A stretch of 64,000 bases of DNA from Streptomyces sp. DH24 (GCF_029813775.1 NZ_JARVKW010000026.1:44899-108898); one strand, 5' to 3'; numbered from the stretch's first letter, positions 8,572 through 17,504 are shown. Numbers and translations are program-made. The notes: a model not told the origin generated them from the sequence alone.

Positions 8572-8608
8572 GGACAACCCGGCCCGACACGGGCCGGGTT
8601 GTCCTTTT
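8572..8608 (+). terminator. Intrinsic terminator of sigI
   Basis: Perfect 14-bp stem, 8572-8585 with 8591-8604 (GGACAACCCGGCCC and its complement), loop GACAC, followed by TTTT. It lies 31 bp after the sigma factor stop codon. Confidence 0.93.
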
Positions 8609-8800
8609 GGCGGCCGGCTCCGCGCCGTTCCGGCTTCCTCGGGGGCAGAACGCGCTTGCCCCGCGAAACCGTCGGGAGTTACCCGAAGAAACCCTTTCCT
8701 CCCCCCACACCTTCCTCCACTATGGGCACCGCCCTACCGGTCGGTACGTCTGGCCGCCGCGTCACACGTGGCCCGACGGGGCGGATGAGGAGGCAGCTGG

Positions 8801-10360
8801 ATGGCCCGGGTCGACGGGACCGACGACGACGCCCGCACCGGAGCCGGAGCGCACGCCGGCGTGTCCGACGCCCGGCTGACCGACCTGCTGCGCGCCGACA
8901 CCGCCACCGCGTACCCGGCGCTGAGAGAGCTCCGGGCCAGACACAGCCCGTCCCTGCTGGCCTATGCCCGCCTGTGCACGGCGGGCGAGTCCTCGGCGCG
9001 GCAGCTCGCGGCCCACGCCTTCACGCAGGCCGCCCGCGAGATCGGGCGCGGCACCGACGCCGGGACACCGCTGCGGCACCGCCTCCTGCTGCTGGCCGGG
9101 GAGTCGGCGCGGAACTGGGCCGCCGACGACCGGTCCGGCGCGCTCGACCCGGGGCTGCTGCTCGTCCTGAACACCGCGGGCCCCAAAGGCCCCGTGCCGC
9201 CGCTGCTCACCGCGTTCCGCAACCTGTCGCCCCGGGCGCAGGGCCTCGTCTGGTACGGCGTCGTCGAGCAGGAGAGCACCGACCGCACCGCCGTCCTGCT
9301 CGGCGTCAACCGCGAGGACGTCGTGCGCGGCACGCCGGCCGCGCTCTGGACCCTGGCGCGGTCCTGTCTGCGGTCGCGGCTCGCCGGCTCCGACGACCCG
9401 CGCTGCGCGGACCTGCTGCGCCTCATCGAGGAGTCGGTACGGCAGGGCGGCCCCGGGGACAGCGCCGACCTGCACACCCACATGGCCCGCTGCCCGCACT
9501 GCATCGCCGGTTACGAGGAGCAGTGCGCGCTGCGCGACAACCCGCGCACCACGCTGGCCGAGGGACTGCTGCCGTGGGCGGGCACGGCGTACGCGCGCGG
9601 CAGGGGGCCGGTGCCGCCGATGCCCGCGATCCGCGCGTCGGACGCGGTGTGGCCGGCGTCCCGTCGGTTCGCGCTGGCCTCGGCGGCCCTCGGCGTCGCC
9701 CTGGCCCCGCTGCTGCTGTTCCTGCTGAACAGCGGCGCCCCGGACCAGGAGCCGGTGGGCACCGGCGGCGGCCCGTCGAGCCCGCCGCCGGTGACGGTGA
9801 CGGCCACGGTTCCGGTGTCGCCCACGGCCTCCCCGTCCACCTCGCCGTCGCCGTCGGTCTCGGCGACCTCCAGGTCCCCCTCGCCCTCGAAGAGTCCGGC
9901 ACCGACGCGGACCGCGCGCCCGGGGCCGACGCCGAAGCCGCCCGCGCCGGCGCATCCGCCGGGCGCCACCTACGCCCAGGTGGTGAACGCCGCGACCGGT
10001 CTCTGCCTCGACATCCGCGACGGCTATGTGGAGCGGGGCACGGACGTCGTCACGGCGCCCTGCTCGTCCTCCCCCACGCAGCGCTGGCGGGTCGACGCCG
10101 GGCGGGGCGTCGTGCAGTCGTACGCCGACCCCGGCTACTGCCTGGACAGCCGCGGTTCGGTGGAGCGGGGGGTCGGCATCTGGGAGTGCGCCTCGGTCGA
10201 CGGGAGCAACGGCCTGAACCTGCGGTTCGCCGTCGACCACGAGGGCCGGATCCGCCCGGCGATCGCCTTCGACACGGCGGCGGCTCCGGACGCGTACGGG
10301 GTGGCGCTGCGCCCGCTGGACGGCGGCAGCGCGCAGCGGTGGCGGGCGGGAGCGCGCTGA
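8801..10360 (+). CDS. Membrane protein with sigma-factor-like N-terminus, zinc-finger-like motif and ricin-type lectin domain
   Basis: Protein of 519 residues with mixed architecture. Residues 25-190 resemble a decayed sigma-70/ECF fold (a helical LRARHSPSLLAYARLCTA segment, then a region-4-like stretch around NLSPRAQGLVWYGVVEQ), with weak promoter-reading motifs. HTHMARCPHC (225-234) resembles the zinc-binding motif of anti-sigma domains. A transmembrane helix spans about 289-311, then a long Ser/Pro/Thr linker. A ricin B beta-trefoil occupies about 385-519 (NAATGLCLDIRDGY, PTQRWRVD, GYCLDSRGS, QRWRAGAR). The topology suggests a cytoplasmic regulatory part and an external carbohydrate-binding part. 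ATG has GAGGAGG seven bases upstream. Function is unknown; signal sensing is inference. Confidence 0.8.
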   Translation: MARVDGTDDDARTGAGAHAGVSDARLTDLLRADTATAYPALRELRARHSPSLLAYARLCTAGESSARQLAAHAFTQAAREIGRGTDAGTPLRHRLLLLAGESARNWAADDRSGALDPGLLLVLNTAGPKGPVPPLLTAFRNLSPRAQGLVWYGVVEQESTDRTAVLLGVNREDVVRGTPAALWTLARSCLRSRLAGSDDPRCADLLRLIEESVRQGGPGDSADLHTHMARCPHCIAGYEEQCALRDNPRTTLAEGLLPWAGTAYARGRGPVPPMPAIRASDAVWPASRRFALASAALGVALAPLLLFLLNSGAPDQEPVGTGGGPSSPPPVTVTATVPVSPTASPSTSPSPSVSATSRSPSPSKSPAPTRTARPGPTPKPPAPAHPPGATYAQVVNAATGLCLDIRDGYVERGTDVVTAPCSSSPTQRWRVDAGRGVVQSYADPGYCLDSRGSVERGVGIWECASVDGSNGLNLRFAVDHEGRIRPAIAFDTAAAPDAYGVALRPLDGGSAQRWRAGAR

Positions 10361-10412
10361 GGCCCGGTGGGCCCGGGTCCGGTCGCGCAACCGCGTTCGC
10401 CGGCGCGGCCGT

Positions 10413-11585
10413 TCAGACGGCCCTGACGCCGGCGCGCCACACCTGGCTCACCAGCGGGACGCCCGGCCGGTAGGCCAGGTGGACGTGGCTGGGGGCGTCG
10501 AGGACGATCAGGTCGGCGCGGGCGCCCGGCGACAGGCGGCCGACGTCGGTGCGGCGCAGGGCCGCGGCGCCGCCTGCCGTGGCGGACCACACCGCCTCGT
10601 CGGGCGTCATCCCCATGTCCCGTACGGCGAGCGCGACGCAGAACGGCACGGAGGACGTGAACGACGATCCGGGGTTGCAGTCCGTGGACAGCGCGACCGT
10701 GACACCGGCGTCGAGCAGCCGGCGCGCGTCGGGCCACTCGGCGCGGGTGGAGAACTCGGCGCCGGGCAGCAGCGTCGCGACGGTGTTCCCGCTCGCCAGG
10801 GCGTCCACGTCGGCGTCGGTGAGGTGGGTGCAGTGGTCGGCGCTGGCCGCGTCGAGTTCGACGGCGAGCCGCACGCCGGGGCCGTAGGAGAGCTGGTTGG
10901 CGTGGACGCGCGGATGCAGGCCCTTCGCCTTCCCCGCGGTGAGGACGGCGCGGGCCTGGTCGCCGTCGAAGGCGCCCTTCTCGCAGAAGACGTCGATCCA
11001 ACGGGCGTACGGCGCGCAGGCGTCGAGCATCTCGCCGGTGACGAGGGCGACGTAGGCGGCCGGGTCGTCGGCGTGGTCCGGGGAGACGATGTGGGCGCCG
11101 AGGAAGGTGACCTCGTCGGTGTGGGCGGCGGCGATGCGCAGGGCGCGGGCCTCGTCCTCGACCGTCAGGCCGTAGCCCGACTTCGTCTCGAAGGTGGTCG
11201 TGCCCTGGCGCAGGGCCTCGGCGAGGTAACGGGTGAGGTTGGCCTCCAGTTCCGCGTCGGTGGCGGCGCGGGTGGCGGCGACGGTGGTGCGGATGCCGCC
11301 CGCGCTGTAGGGGCGGCCGGACATGCGGGCATTGAACTCTGCGGTGCGGTCGCCCGCGAAGACCAGGTGGGAGTGGGAGTCCACGAAGCCCGGGAGCACC
11401 GCCCGGCCGCCGGCGTCGACCCGGTTGTCAGTGGCGGGTGCTTTGCTTGATTCACCGGTCCACGCGACCCGGTCGCCGTCGAGGACGACGGCCGCGTCGT
11501 GGACCAGTCCGAGGGGGGAGCCGTCACCGAGGGAGGGGTCGTTGGTGACCAGCGTGGCGATGTTGGTGATGACGGTGCTGCTCAT
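10413..11585 (-). CDS. hutI: Imidazolonepropionase
   Basis: Amidohydrolase-superfamily metalloenzyme of 390 residues that opens the ring of 4-imidazolone-5-propanoate to N-formimino-L-glutamate, step three of histidine breakdown. The metal-binding HxH motif is in LPGFVDSHSHLVFAGDR. Other family marks are TTFETKSGYGLT, HANQLSYGPG, SADHCTHLTDAD and STDCNPGSSFTSSVPF. ATG 11585 has GAGGA upstream. It is the last gene of the hutU operon, 47 bp after hutF. A stretch near 11421-11460 uses rare AT-rich codons (GAA TCA AGC AAA GCA) unlike the rest of the gene; the product there aligns to a surface region, so function is probably unaffected. Confidence 0.95.
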   Translation of the reverse strand: MSSTVITNIATLVTNDPSLGDGSPLGLVHDAAVVLDGDRVAWTGESSKAPATDNRVDAGGRAVLPGFVDSHSHLVFAGDRTAEFNARMSGRPYSAGGIRTTVAATRAATDAELEANLTRYLAEALRQGTTTFETKSGYGLTVEDEARALRIAAAHTDEVTFLGAHIVSPDHADDPAAYVALVTGEMLDACAPYARWIDVFCEKGAFDGDQARAVLTAGKAKGLHPRVHANQLSYGPGVRLAVELDAASADHCTHLTDADVDALASGNTVATLLPGAEFSTRAEWPDARRLLDAGVTVALSTDCNPGSSFTSSVPFCVALAVRDMGMTPDEAVWSATAGGAAALRRTDVGRLSPGARADLIVLDAPSHVHLAYRPGVPLVSQVWRAGVRAV

Positions 11586-11632
11586 GGCGTCCTCGTGGGT
11601 GGCGGTGCGGGGGGCGTCGGTGGTCGCTCGGG

Positions 11633-12973
11633 TCAGGCGCGCAGGTGGTCCACGGCCCGCGCCAGGGCCTCGGGCACGTCGGGTACGAGGGTGTGGGCCC
11701 CGTCGCGTACGACGTGCCGTCCGCCGACGACCGTGTGCCGTACGTCGGCCGCGGTCGCGGCGAATACGGCCGTCTCGGCGCCGAGCCGGGGCAGCGGTCC
11801 CGCCGTTCTGACCGAGTCCAGCGCGATCGTCGTGAGGTCGGCGAGCGCGCCGCTCTCGATGCTGCCCGCCTCCGTCCAGCCGAGGGCGGCGTGGCCGTCG
11901 GCGGTGGCGGCCCGCAGCAGGGCGGCGGCGGTCCAGTGGCCGCGGGTGCGGGTGCGCAGGCGCTCGTTCAGTTCCATCGCGCGGGCCTCTTCGAGCAGGT
12001 CGACGACGGCATGGCTGTCGGAGCCGAGCGACAGCGGGGACCCGGCCCGCTGGAGGGCGGCGGCGGGTCCGATGCCGTCGGCGAGGTCGCGTTCGGTGGT
12101 GGGGCACATGCAGGTGCCGGTGCCGCTGCCGCCGATCAGCGCGATGTCCTCGTCGGTGAGGTGCGTGTTGTGGACGCCGGTGGTGCGGGCGCCGAGCACG
12201 CCGTGGTCGGCGAGGAGCTGGCTCGGGGTGCGGCCGTGGGCCGCCCGGCAGGCGTCGTTCTCGGCGGTCTGCTCGGACAGGTGCACGTGCAGCGGGGCCC
12301 GCCGCTCCTCGGCCCACCGGGCCACGGTCGCCAGCTGACCGGCGGGCACGGCCCGTACGGAGTGGATCGCCGCGCCGATCCTCGCGTGATCTTGTTCCTT
12401 GAGAAGTGAACAGCGTTCTGCCCAGGCGTCCGCCGTGCCGTCGGAGAAGCGCGTCTGGTGGGTGTTCGGCGGCTCGCCGAAGCCGGAGGACAGGTAGCAG
12501 GTGTCGAGGAGGGTGATGCGGATGCCGGCCTCGGCGGCTGCCGCGACGAGCGCCTCGCCCATGGCGTTCGGGTCGGCATAAGGGGTGCCGCCCGGGGCGT
12601 GGTGGACGTAGTGGAACTCGCCGACGGCGGTGATGCCGGCCAGGGCCATCTCGGCGTAGGCGGCGCGGGCCAGCGCGTGGTAGGTGTCCGGGGTCAGCCG
12701 GTCGGCGACGGAGTACATGACCTCGCGCCAGGTCCAGAAGGTCCCGGAGCCCACCTGGACGGTGCCGCGCAGGGCGCGGTGGAAGGCGTGGCTGTGGGCG
12801 TTGGCGAGGCCGGGCAGGGTGAGTCCGCGCAGGATCTCGGCGCCGGGCGGCGGGGCCGGGGTGCCGGTGCGGACGGCGGCGATGCGGCCGTCCCGGACGT
12901 CGACGGCCACCCCCGGCTCGACGTTGCCGCCGAGCCAGGCGTGTTCGAGCCAGTAGGTCGTCGGGGATGTCAC
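11633..12973 (-). CDS. hutF: Formimidoylglutamate deiminase
   Basis: Amidohydrolase of 446 residues that converts N-formimino-L-glutamate to N-formyl-L-glutamate plus ammonia, the route used where formiminoglutamate is not split directly. The HxH motif is in LTLPGLANAHSHAFHRALRG. Further marks are FHYVHHAPGG, PLHVHLSEQTAEN, GVHNTHLTDEDIAL and SLGSDSHAVVDLLEEAR. The GTG start overlaps the stop of the upstream amidohydrolase gene by four bases (GTGA), so translation is likely coupled. A patch at 12386-12420 drops below 50% GC with rare codons (TGT TCA CTT CTC AAG GAA CAA GAT) in an otherwise GC-rich gene. Confidence 0.93.
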   Translation of the reverse strand: MTSPTTYWLEHAWLGGNVEPGVAVDVRDGRIAAVRTGTPAPPPGAEILRGLTLPGLANAHSHAFHRALRGTVQVGSGTFWTWREVMYSVADRLTPDTYHALARAAYAEMALAGITAVGEFHYVHHAPGGTPYADPNAMGEALVAAAAEAGIRITLLDTCYLSSGFGEPPNTHQTRFSDGTADAWAERCSLLKEQDHARIGAAIHSVRAVPAGQLATVARWAEERRAPLHVHLSEQTAENDACRAAHGRTPSQLLADHGVLGARTTGVHNTHLTDEDIALIGGSGTGTCMCPTTERDLADGIGPAAALQRAGSPLSLGSDSHAVVDLLEEARAMELNERLRTRTRGHWTAAALLRAATADGHAALGWTEAGSIESGALADLTTIALDSVRTAGPLPRLGAETAVFAATAADVRHTVVGGRHVVRDGAHTLVPDVPEALARAVDHLRA

Positions 12974-14289
12974 CTGCAGGCCAGCCCTTCCAGTACGTCG
13001 GCGAGTGCGAGCACCCCGGCCACGCAGTCGTCCTCGGCGGCGGACTCGGCCGGGGAGTGCGAGACGCCCGTGGGGTTGCGCACGAACAGCATGGCGGTCG
13101 GGACGCGCCCGGACAGGATCCCGGCGTCGTGTCCCGCGCCCGTGCCGAGGACGGGCACCTTGAGGTCGGTGTCCGTGCCGAGGATGCGGGTGAGTTCGTC
13201 GCGCAGGGCATGGTCGAACTCGACGACGGGCGTGAACGACTCCCGGACGACGTCGAGGTCGACGCCGTGCGCGGCGGCGTACTCGCGGGCGGCCTTCTCG
13301 ACGCCGCCGACCACGGTGTCGAGGGCGGCCTGGTCGGCGGCGCGGGAGTCGAGCCAGCCGCGCACCAGGGAGGGGATCGCGTTGACGCCGTTGGGCTCCA
13401 CGGCGATCTTCCCGAAGGTGGCGACGGCACCGGCGAGTTCGGCCTCGCGCCGGGCGGCGAGCACGGTTTCGGCGTACGACAGCATGGGGTCGCGCCGGTC
13501 GGCGAGGCGGGTGGTGCCGGCGTGGTTGGCCTCGCCGCGGAAGTCGAACCGCCAGCGTCCGTGCGGCCAGATGGCGCTCGCGACGCCGACCGGGTCGCCG
13601 GACAGGTCGAGGGCGCGGCCCTGTTCGACGTGCAGTTCCACGAAGGCGCCGATGCGGTCCAGCCGCTCCGGGTCGGGCCCGATGGCGTCGGGGTCGTATC
13701 CGGCGGCCTCCATGGCGCGCGGCAGGGTGACGCCGTCGCCGTCGGTCAGCCGGTGGGCCTGCTCGACGGTGAGCTGCCCCGCGGTGAGCCGGGACCCGAC
13801 GCAGGCGAGGCCGAAGCGGGCGCCCTCCTCGTCACCGAAGTTGACGATGCCGAGCGGCTTGGTGAACCGCGCTCCCCTGCCGCGCAGTTCGTCCAGCGCG
13901 GCGAAGGAGGACACCACCCCGAGGGGCCCGTCGAAGGCTCCGCCGTCGGGTACGGAGTCGAGGTGCGAGCCCGTGACCACGGCGTCCCCGTCGGCGGGGT
14001 CCCCGGCCCAGGCCCACTGGTTCCCGTTCCGGTCGACCTCGTAGGCCAGCCCGCGGGCCTCGGCCTGCGCCCGGAACCAGGCACGGCAGTCGGCGTCGGC
14101 CCCGGTCCAGGCGAAGCGCCGGTACCCCTGCGACGCGGAGTGCCGCCCGAGGGGAAGCAGCTCGCGCCACATCTGGTGGAAGGAGGAGCCGCCACCGGAG
14201 ACGGCCGGGCTGCCACCGGAGACGGCCGGGGTCCCGCCGGAGACGGCCGCCGTGTCGCCGGGTCCGGCCGGGGTGTCGTCGTGCTTCAC
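12970..14289 (-). CDS. M20-family amidohydrolase (annotated type: allantoate amidohydrolase), probable N-formylglutamate hydrolase
   Basis: Zinc-dependent M20/AAH hydrolase of 439 residues. Metal-ligand and catalytic motifs: GSHLDSVPDGGAFDGPLG, NFGDEEGARFGLACVGS, ELHVEQGRAL, RGEANHAGTTRLADRRDP and GAGHDAG. By sequence it belongs with allantoate amidohydrolases and N-carbamoyl-amino-acid hydrolases. It lies inside the histidine operon, overlapping both hutU and hutF by four bases, and no HutG is present, so I infer it hydrolyses N-formylglutamate to glutamate and formate. The first 40 residues carry a short Ala-Val-Ser-Gly-Gly repeat from a 21-bp DNA repeat. The GTG start may therefore be extended relative to homologues. 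Confidence 0.82.
   Translation of the reverse strand: MKHDDTPAGPGDTAAVSGGTPAVSGGSPAVSGGGSSFHQMWRELLPLGRHSASQGYRRFAWTGADADCRAWFRAQAEARGLAYEVDRNGNQWAWAGDPADGDAVVTGSHLDSVPDGGAFDGPLGVVSSFAALDELRGRGARFTKPLGIVNFGDEEGARFGLACVGSRLTAGQLTVEQAHRLTDGDGVTLPRAMEAAGYDPDAIGPDPERLDRIGAFVELHVEQGRALDLSGDPVGVASAIWPHGRWRFDFRGEANHAGTTRLADRRDPMLSYAETVLAARREAELAGAVATFGKIAVEPNGVNAIPSLVRGWLDSRAADQAALDTVVGGVEKAAREYAAAHGVDLDVVRESFTPVVEFDHALRDELTRILGTDTDLKVPVLGTGAGHDAGILSGRVPTAMLFVRNPTGVSHSPAESAAEDDCVAGVLALADVLEGLACR
14191..14253. repeat. Three tandem 21-bp repeats at the start of the M20 gene
   Basis: Units are 14191-14211, 14212-14232 and 14233-14253, sharing CCGGAGACGGCCG. The period is a multiple of three, so each unit adds seven residues of the type PAVSGGx to the N-terminus. 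Copy number could vary without breaking the frame. Confidence 0.88.
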
Positions 14290-15950
14290 GCGTCGTCACC
14301 CTCGCGCATGGGCACCCGCACGCCCCGCTCCGCCGCGACGGTGTCCGCGATGTCGTACCCGGCGTCCACGTGCCGGATGACGCCCATCCCGGGGTCGTTC
14401 GTCAGCACGCGCCGGATCTTCTCGCCCGCCAGCGCCGTGCCGTCGGCCACCGTGACCTGCCCGGCGTGGATCGAGCGCCCCATGCCGACGCCACCGCCGT
14501 GGTGCAGCGACACCCAGGACGCGCCCGAGGCGACGTTCACCATGGCGTTCAGCAGCGGCCAGTCCGCGATCGCGTCGGACCCGTCGAGCATGGCCTCGGT
14601 CTCCCGGTACGGGGAGGCGACGGAACCGCAGTCGAGGTGGTCGCGGCCGATGACGACCGGTGCCTTCAGCGTGCCGTCGGCGACCATCTCGTTGAACCGC
14701 TCGCCGGCCTTGTCCCGCTCGCCGTAGCCGAGCCAGCAGATCCGGGCGGGCAGTCCCTGGAAGTGGACGCGCTCGCCGGCCATCTTGATCCAGCGGGCCA
14801 GCGACTCGTTCTCCGGGAAGAGGTCGAGGATCGCCTTGTCCGTGCGGGCGATGTCACCCGGGTCGCCGGACAGGGCGGCCCAGCGGAACGGGCCCTTGCC
14901 CTCGCAGAACAGCGGACGGATGTAGGCGGGGACGAAGCCGGGGAAGGCGAACGCCCGGTCGTACCCGGCGAGTTTGGCCTCGCCGCGGATGGAGTTGCCG
15001 TAGTCGAAGACCTCGGCGCCGGCGTCCATGAAGCCGACCATGGCCTCGACGTGCCGGGCCATCGACTCGCGGGCCCGGGTGGTGAAGCCGGCCGGGTCCT
15101 TCGCCGCGTAGGAGGCCATGTCGTCGAAGTCGACGCCGACCGGCAGGTAGGACAGCGGGTCGTGCGCGGAGGTCTGGTCGGTGACGATGTCGATGGGGGC
15201 GCCCATGGCGAGCAGCTGGGGGACGAGCTCGGCGGCGTTGCCGAGGACGCCGATGGACAGCGGCCGGCGCTGGTCGCGGGCCTCGGTGGCGAGCCGGAGC
15301 GCGTGGTCGAGGGAGTCCGCCCTGACGTCGAGGTAGCGGTGCTCGATGCGGCGGTCGATGGCGCGGGGGTCGCAGTCGACGCAGATCGCCACACCGTCGT
15401 TCATGGTCACGGCGAGGGGCTGGGCGCCGCCCATGCCGCCGAGGCCGGCGGTGAGGGTGATGGTCCCGGCGAGGGTGCCGCCGAACTTCTTCGCGGCGAC
15501 GGCGGCGAACGTCTCGTAGGTGCCCTGGAGGATGCCCTGGGTGCCGATGTAGATCCAGGAGCCGGCGGTCATCTGCCCGTACATGGTCAGGCCGAGCTGC
15601 TCCAGGCGGCGGAACTCCTCCCAGGTGGCCCAGTCGCCGACGAGGTTGGAGTTGGCGATGAGCACGCGCGGGGCCCACTCGTGGGTCTGCATGACGCCGA
15701 CCGGGCGGCCCGACTGGACGAGCATCGTCTCGTCCTGCTTGAGGGTGCGCAGCGTGCGGACCATGGCGTCGAAGGAGCGCCAGTCGCGGGCGGCCTTGCC
15801 GGTGCCGCCGTAGACGACGAGCTTGTCCGGGTGCTCGGCGACCTCGGGGTCGAGGTTGTTCTGCAGCATCCGCAGGGCGGCTTCCTGCTGCCATCCCAGG
15901 GCGCTCTTCTCCGTGCCGCGCGGTGATCGGACGGGGCGGGGTCCTGACAT
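14286..15950 (-). CDS. hutU: Urocanate hydratase (urocanase)
   Basis: NAD-dependent urocanase of 554 residues, turning urocanate into 4-imidazolone-5-propanoate, step two of histidine breakdown. Length and motifs are typical: KLVVYGGTGKAARDW, QSGRPVGVMQTH, GQMTAGSWIYIGTQGI, TAGLGGMGGAQPLA, the NAD-binding region VDCDPRAIDRR, and SLHHGGGVGMGRSIHAGQV. ATG has GGGAGG six bases upstream. It is the first gene of a four-gene operon, and a good promoter lies just upstream (16015-16043). Histidase (hutH) is not in this window. The stop overlaps the GTG of the next gene. Confidence 0.97.
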   Translation of the reverse strand: MSGPRPVRSPRGTEKSALGWQQEAALRMLQNNLDPEVAEHPDKLVVYGGTGKAARDWRSFDAMVRTLRTLKQDETMLVQSGRPVGVMQTHEWAPRVLIANSNLVGDWATWEEFRRLEQLGLTMYGQMTAGSWIYIGTQGILQGTYETFAAVAAKKFGGTLAGTITLTAGLGGMGGAQPLAVTMNDGVAICVDCDPRAIDRRIEHRYLDVRADSLDHALRLATEARDQRRPLSIGVLGNAAELVPQLLAMGAPIDIVTDQTSAHDPLSYLPVGVDFDDMASYAAKDPAGFTTRARESMARHVEAMVGFMDAGAEVFDYGNSIRGEAKLAGYDRAFAFPGFVPAYIRPLFCEGKGPFRWAALSGDPGDIARTDKAILDLFPENESLARWIKMAGERVHFQGLPARICWLGYGERDKAGERFNEMVADGTLKAPVVIGRDHLDCGSVASPYRETEAMLDGSDAIADWPLLNAMVNVASGASWVSLHHGGGVGMGRSIHAGQVTVADGTALAGEKIRRVLTNDPGMGVIRHVDAGYDIADTVAAERGVRVPMREGDDA

Positions 15951-16014
15951 GGTGTGCCTCCCAGCGGACGGTGCGTGCGGTCTGCGGCCGCACTGTGTTG
16001 CTACGGATATTCAC

Positions 16015-16043
16015 ATCCTGACTTGATGAATAGAACTAGTCAA
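16015..16043 (-). promoter_or_regulatory. hutU promoter (sigma-70/HrdB type), facing an opposing promoter-like element
   Basis: On the minus strand TTGACT (16038-16043) and CAGGAT (16015-16020) are separated by exactly 17 bp, placing a start near 16007, 57 nt before hutU. On the plus strand TTGATG (16023-16028) and TACAGT (16044-16049) overlap it with a 15-bp spacer. Divergent transcription would collide here. Confidence 0.6.
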
Positions 16044-16091
16044 TACAGTCGTGCGCCAGCGGCGGCGCGTCGCGGATGTTTGGCTGGAGTC

Positions 16092-17504
16092 ATGCGGTCG
16101 GGCAACGGCAGGACGGGGGGCGTCGTGGACGACGGAAACAGCGGGCGTACCGGGCACACGGACCGGGCGGCGCGGCGGGACGAGGCGGTGCGGGCCGCCG
16201 TGGAACAGGGCCTGCTGGGCCCGGAGCTCCCCATCGCGGCGCTCCTCGACGTGACCGGGATACGCGAGTCGGCGGCGGAGCTGCGGGCGGCGTTCGAAGC
16301 GGTGACGGCTCCGGGCACGCCCGTGCTGCACGCGTTCGCGGTGAAGGCGACCCCGCTGGTGCCGGTGCTGCGGCTGCTGCGCGAGGAGGGCCTGGGCGCG
16401 GAGGTGGCGAGCCCGGGCGAGCTGGCCCTGGCCCGGGCGGCGGGGCTGCCCCCGGACCGCACGGTGCTCGACTCGCCGGCCAAGACACCGGCGGAACTGC
16501 TGGAGGCACTGGCCCTCGGCATCGCCGTCAACGTGGACAACCCGCAGGAGCTAGACCGCGTGGACGCCCTCATGGCGTCGGCGACCAGCCGCTCCCCCGT
16601 CGGAATCCGGGTGAATCCGCAGGTCGGCGCGGGGTCCATCGAGGCGTTGTCCACAGCGACGGCGACCTCGAAGTTCGGGGTGGCGCTGCGGGACGACGGC
16701 GCCCGGGAGTGGGTCGTGCGGTCCTGTCTGGACCGGCCGTGGCTGACCCGGCTGCACGCCCACACCGGTTCCCAGGGCGTGCCGCTGTCCCTGATGGCCG
16801 AGGGCGTGGCCGAGACGTACGCGCTCGCGGAGGAGATCAACCGGCGCGCGGGCGAGCGGCGGATCGACACGATCGACATCGGCGGCGGACTGCCGGTGAA
16901 CTTCACCTCCGACGAGGTGACACCGACGTACGCGCAGTACGCGCGGGTGCTGCGGGAGGCGGTGCCGGGGCTGCTCGACGGGCGGTACGGGCTGGTCACC
17001 GAGTTCGGGCGGTCACTGCTGGCCAAGCACGGGACGGTGGTGGCGCGGGTCGAGTACGCCAAGAGCGCGGGCGGGCGGCCGGTGGCGGTGACGCACGCGG
17101 GCGTGCAGGTCGCGACGCGGACGGTGTACGCGCCGGGGGCCTGGCCGCTGCGCATCGCCGCGTACGACGGCAAGGGACGGCCCAAGTCCGGGCCGGAGGT
17201 GGTGCAGGACGTCGCCGGGCCGGCCTGTTTCGCGGGCGACCTGCTCGCCACCGGGCGGGCGCTGCCGCTGCTGGAGCAGGGGGACTACGCGGCGGCGCTG
17301 GACACCGGCGCGTACTACTTCGCGCACCACTACGCGTACAACTCCCTGGCGCGGCCCGGCATTTACGGCTTCGCCCCGGACGGCGGCGGGGGCGTCGCGT
17401 TCGCGACGGTGCGGGAGCCGCAGACGGTGCGGGAGATCGTGGCGGAGTCCGGCGGGGCGCACGCCACGGCCCTCACCGCCCTCCGGAACACCCCGACCGA
17501 CTGA
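16092..17504 (+). CDS. PLP-dependent decarboxylase, fold-type III (DapDC/ODC-like)
   Basis: Protein of 470 residues with an alanine-racemase-like barrel and C-terminal beta domain, related to diaminopimelate, ornithine and arginine decarboxylases. The PLP lysine is Lys85 in LHAFAVKATPLVP. Other marks are the PLP-phosphate glycines DIGGGLPVNF, the HAHTGSQG barrel strand and the C-terminal CFAGDLLATGR and ALDTGAYYFAHHYAYN. The substrate is not identifiable: the specificity segment does not match classical LysA. ATG 16092 has GGAG close upstream; GTG 16124 is an alternative. It is divergent from hutU with overlapping promoters. Its last bases form the start of a 100-bp tandem repeat. Confidence 0.82.
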   Translation: MRSGNGRTGGVVDDGNSGRTGHTDRAARRDEAVRAAVEQGLLGPELPIAALLDVTGIRESAAELRAAFEAVTAPGTPVLHAFAVKATPLVPVLRLLREEGLGAEVASPGELALARAAGLPPDRTVLDSPAKTPAELLEALALGIAVNVDNPQELDRVDALMASATSRSPVGIRVNPQVGAGSIEALSTATATSKFGVALRDDGAREWVVRSCLDRPWLTRLHAHTGSQGVPLSLMAEGVAETYALAEEINRRAGERRIDTIDIGGGLPVNFTSDEVTPTYAQYARVLREAVPGLLDGRYGLVTEFGRSLLAKHGTVVARVEYAKSAGGRPVAVTHAGVQVATRTVYAPGAWPLRIAAYDGKGRPKSGPEVVQDVAGPACFAGDLLATGRALPLLEQGDYAAALDTGAYYFAHHYAYNSLARPGIYGFAPDGGGGVAFATVREPQTVREIVAESGGAHATALTALRNTPTD

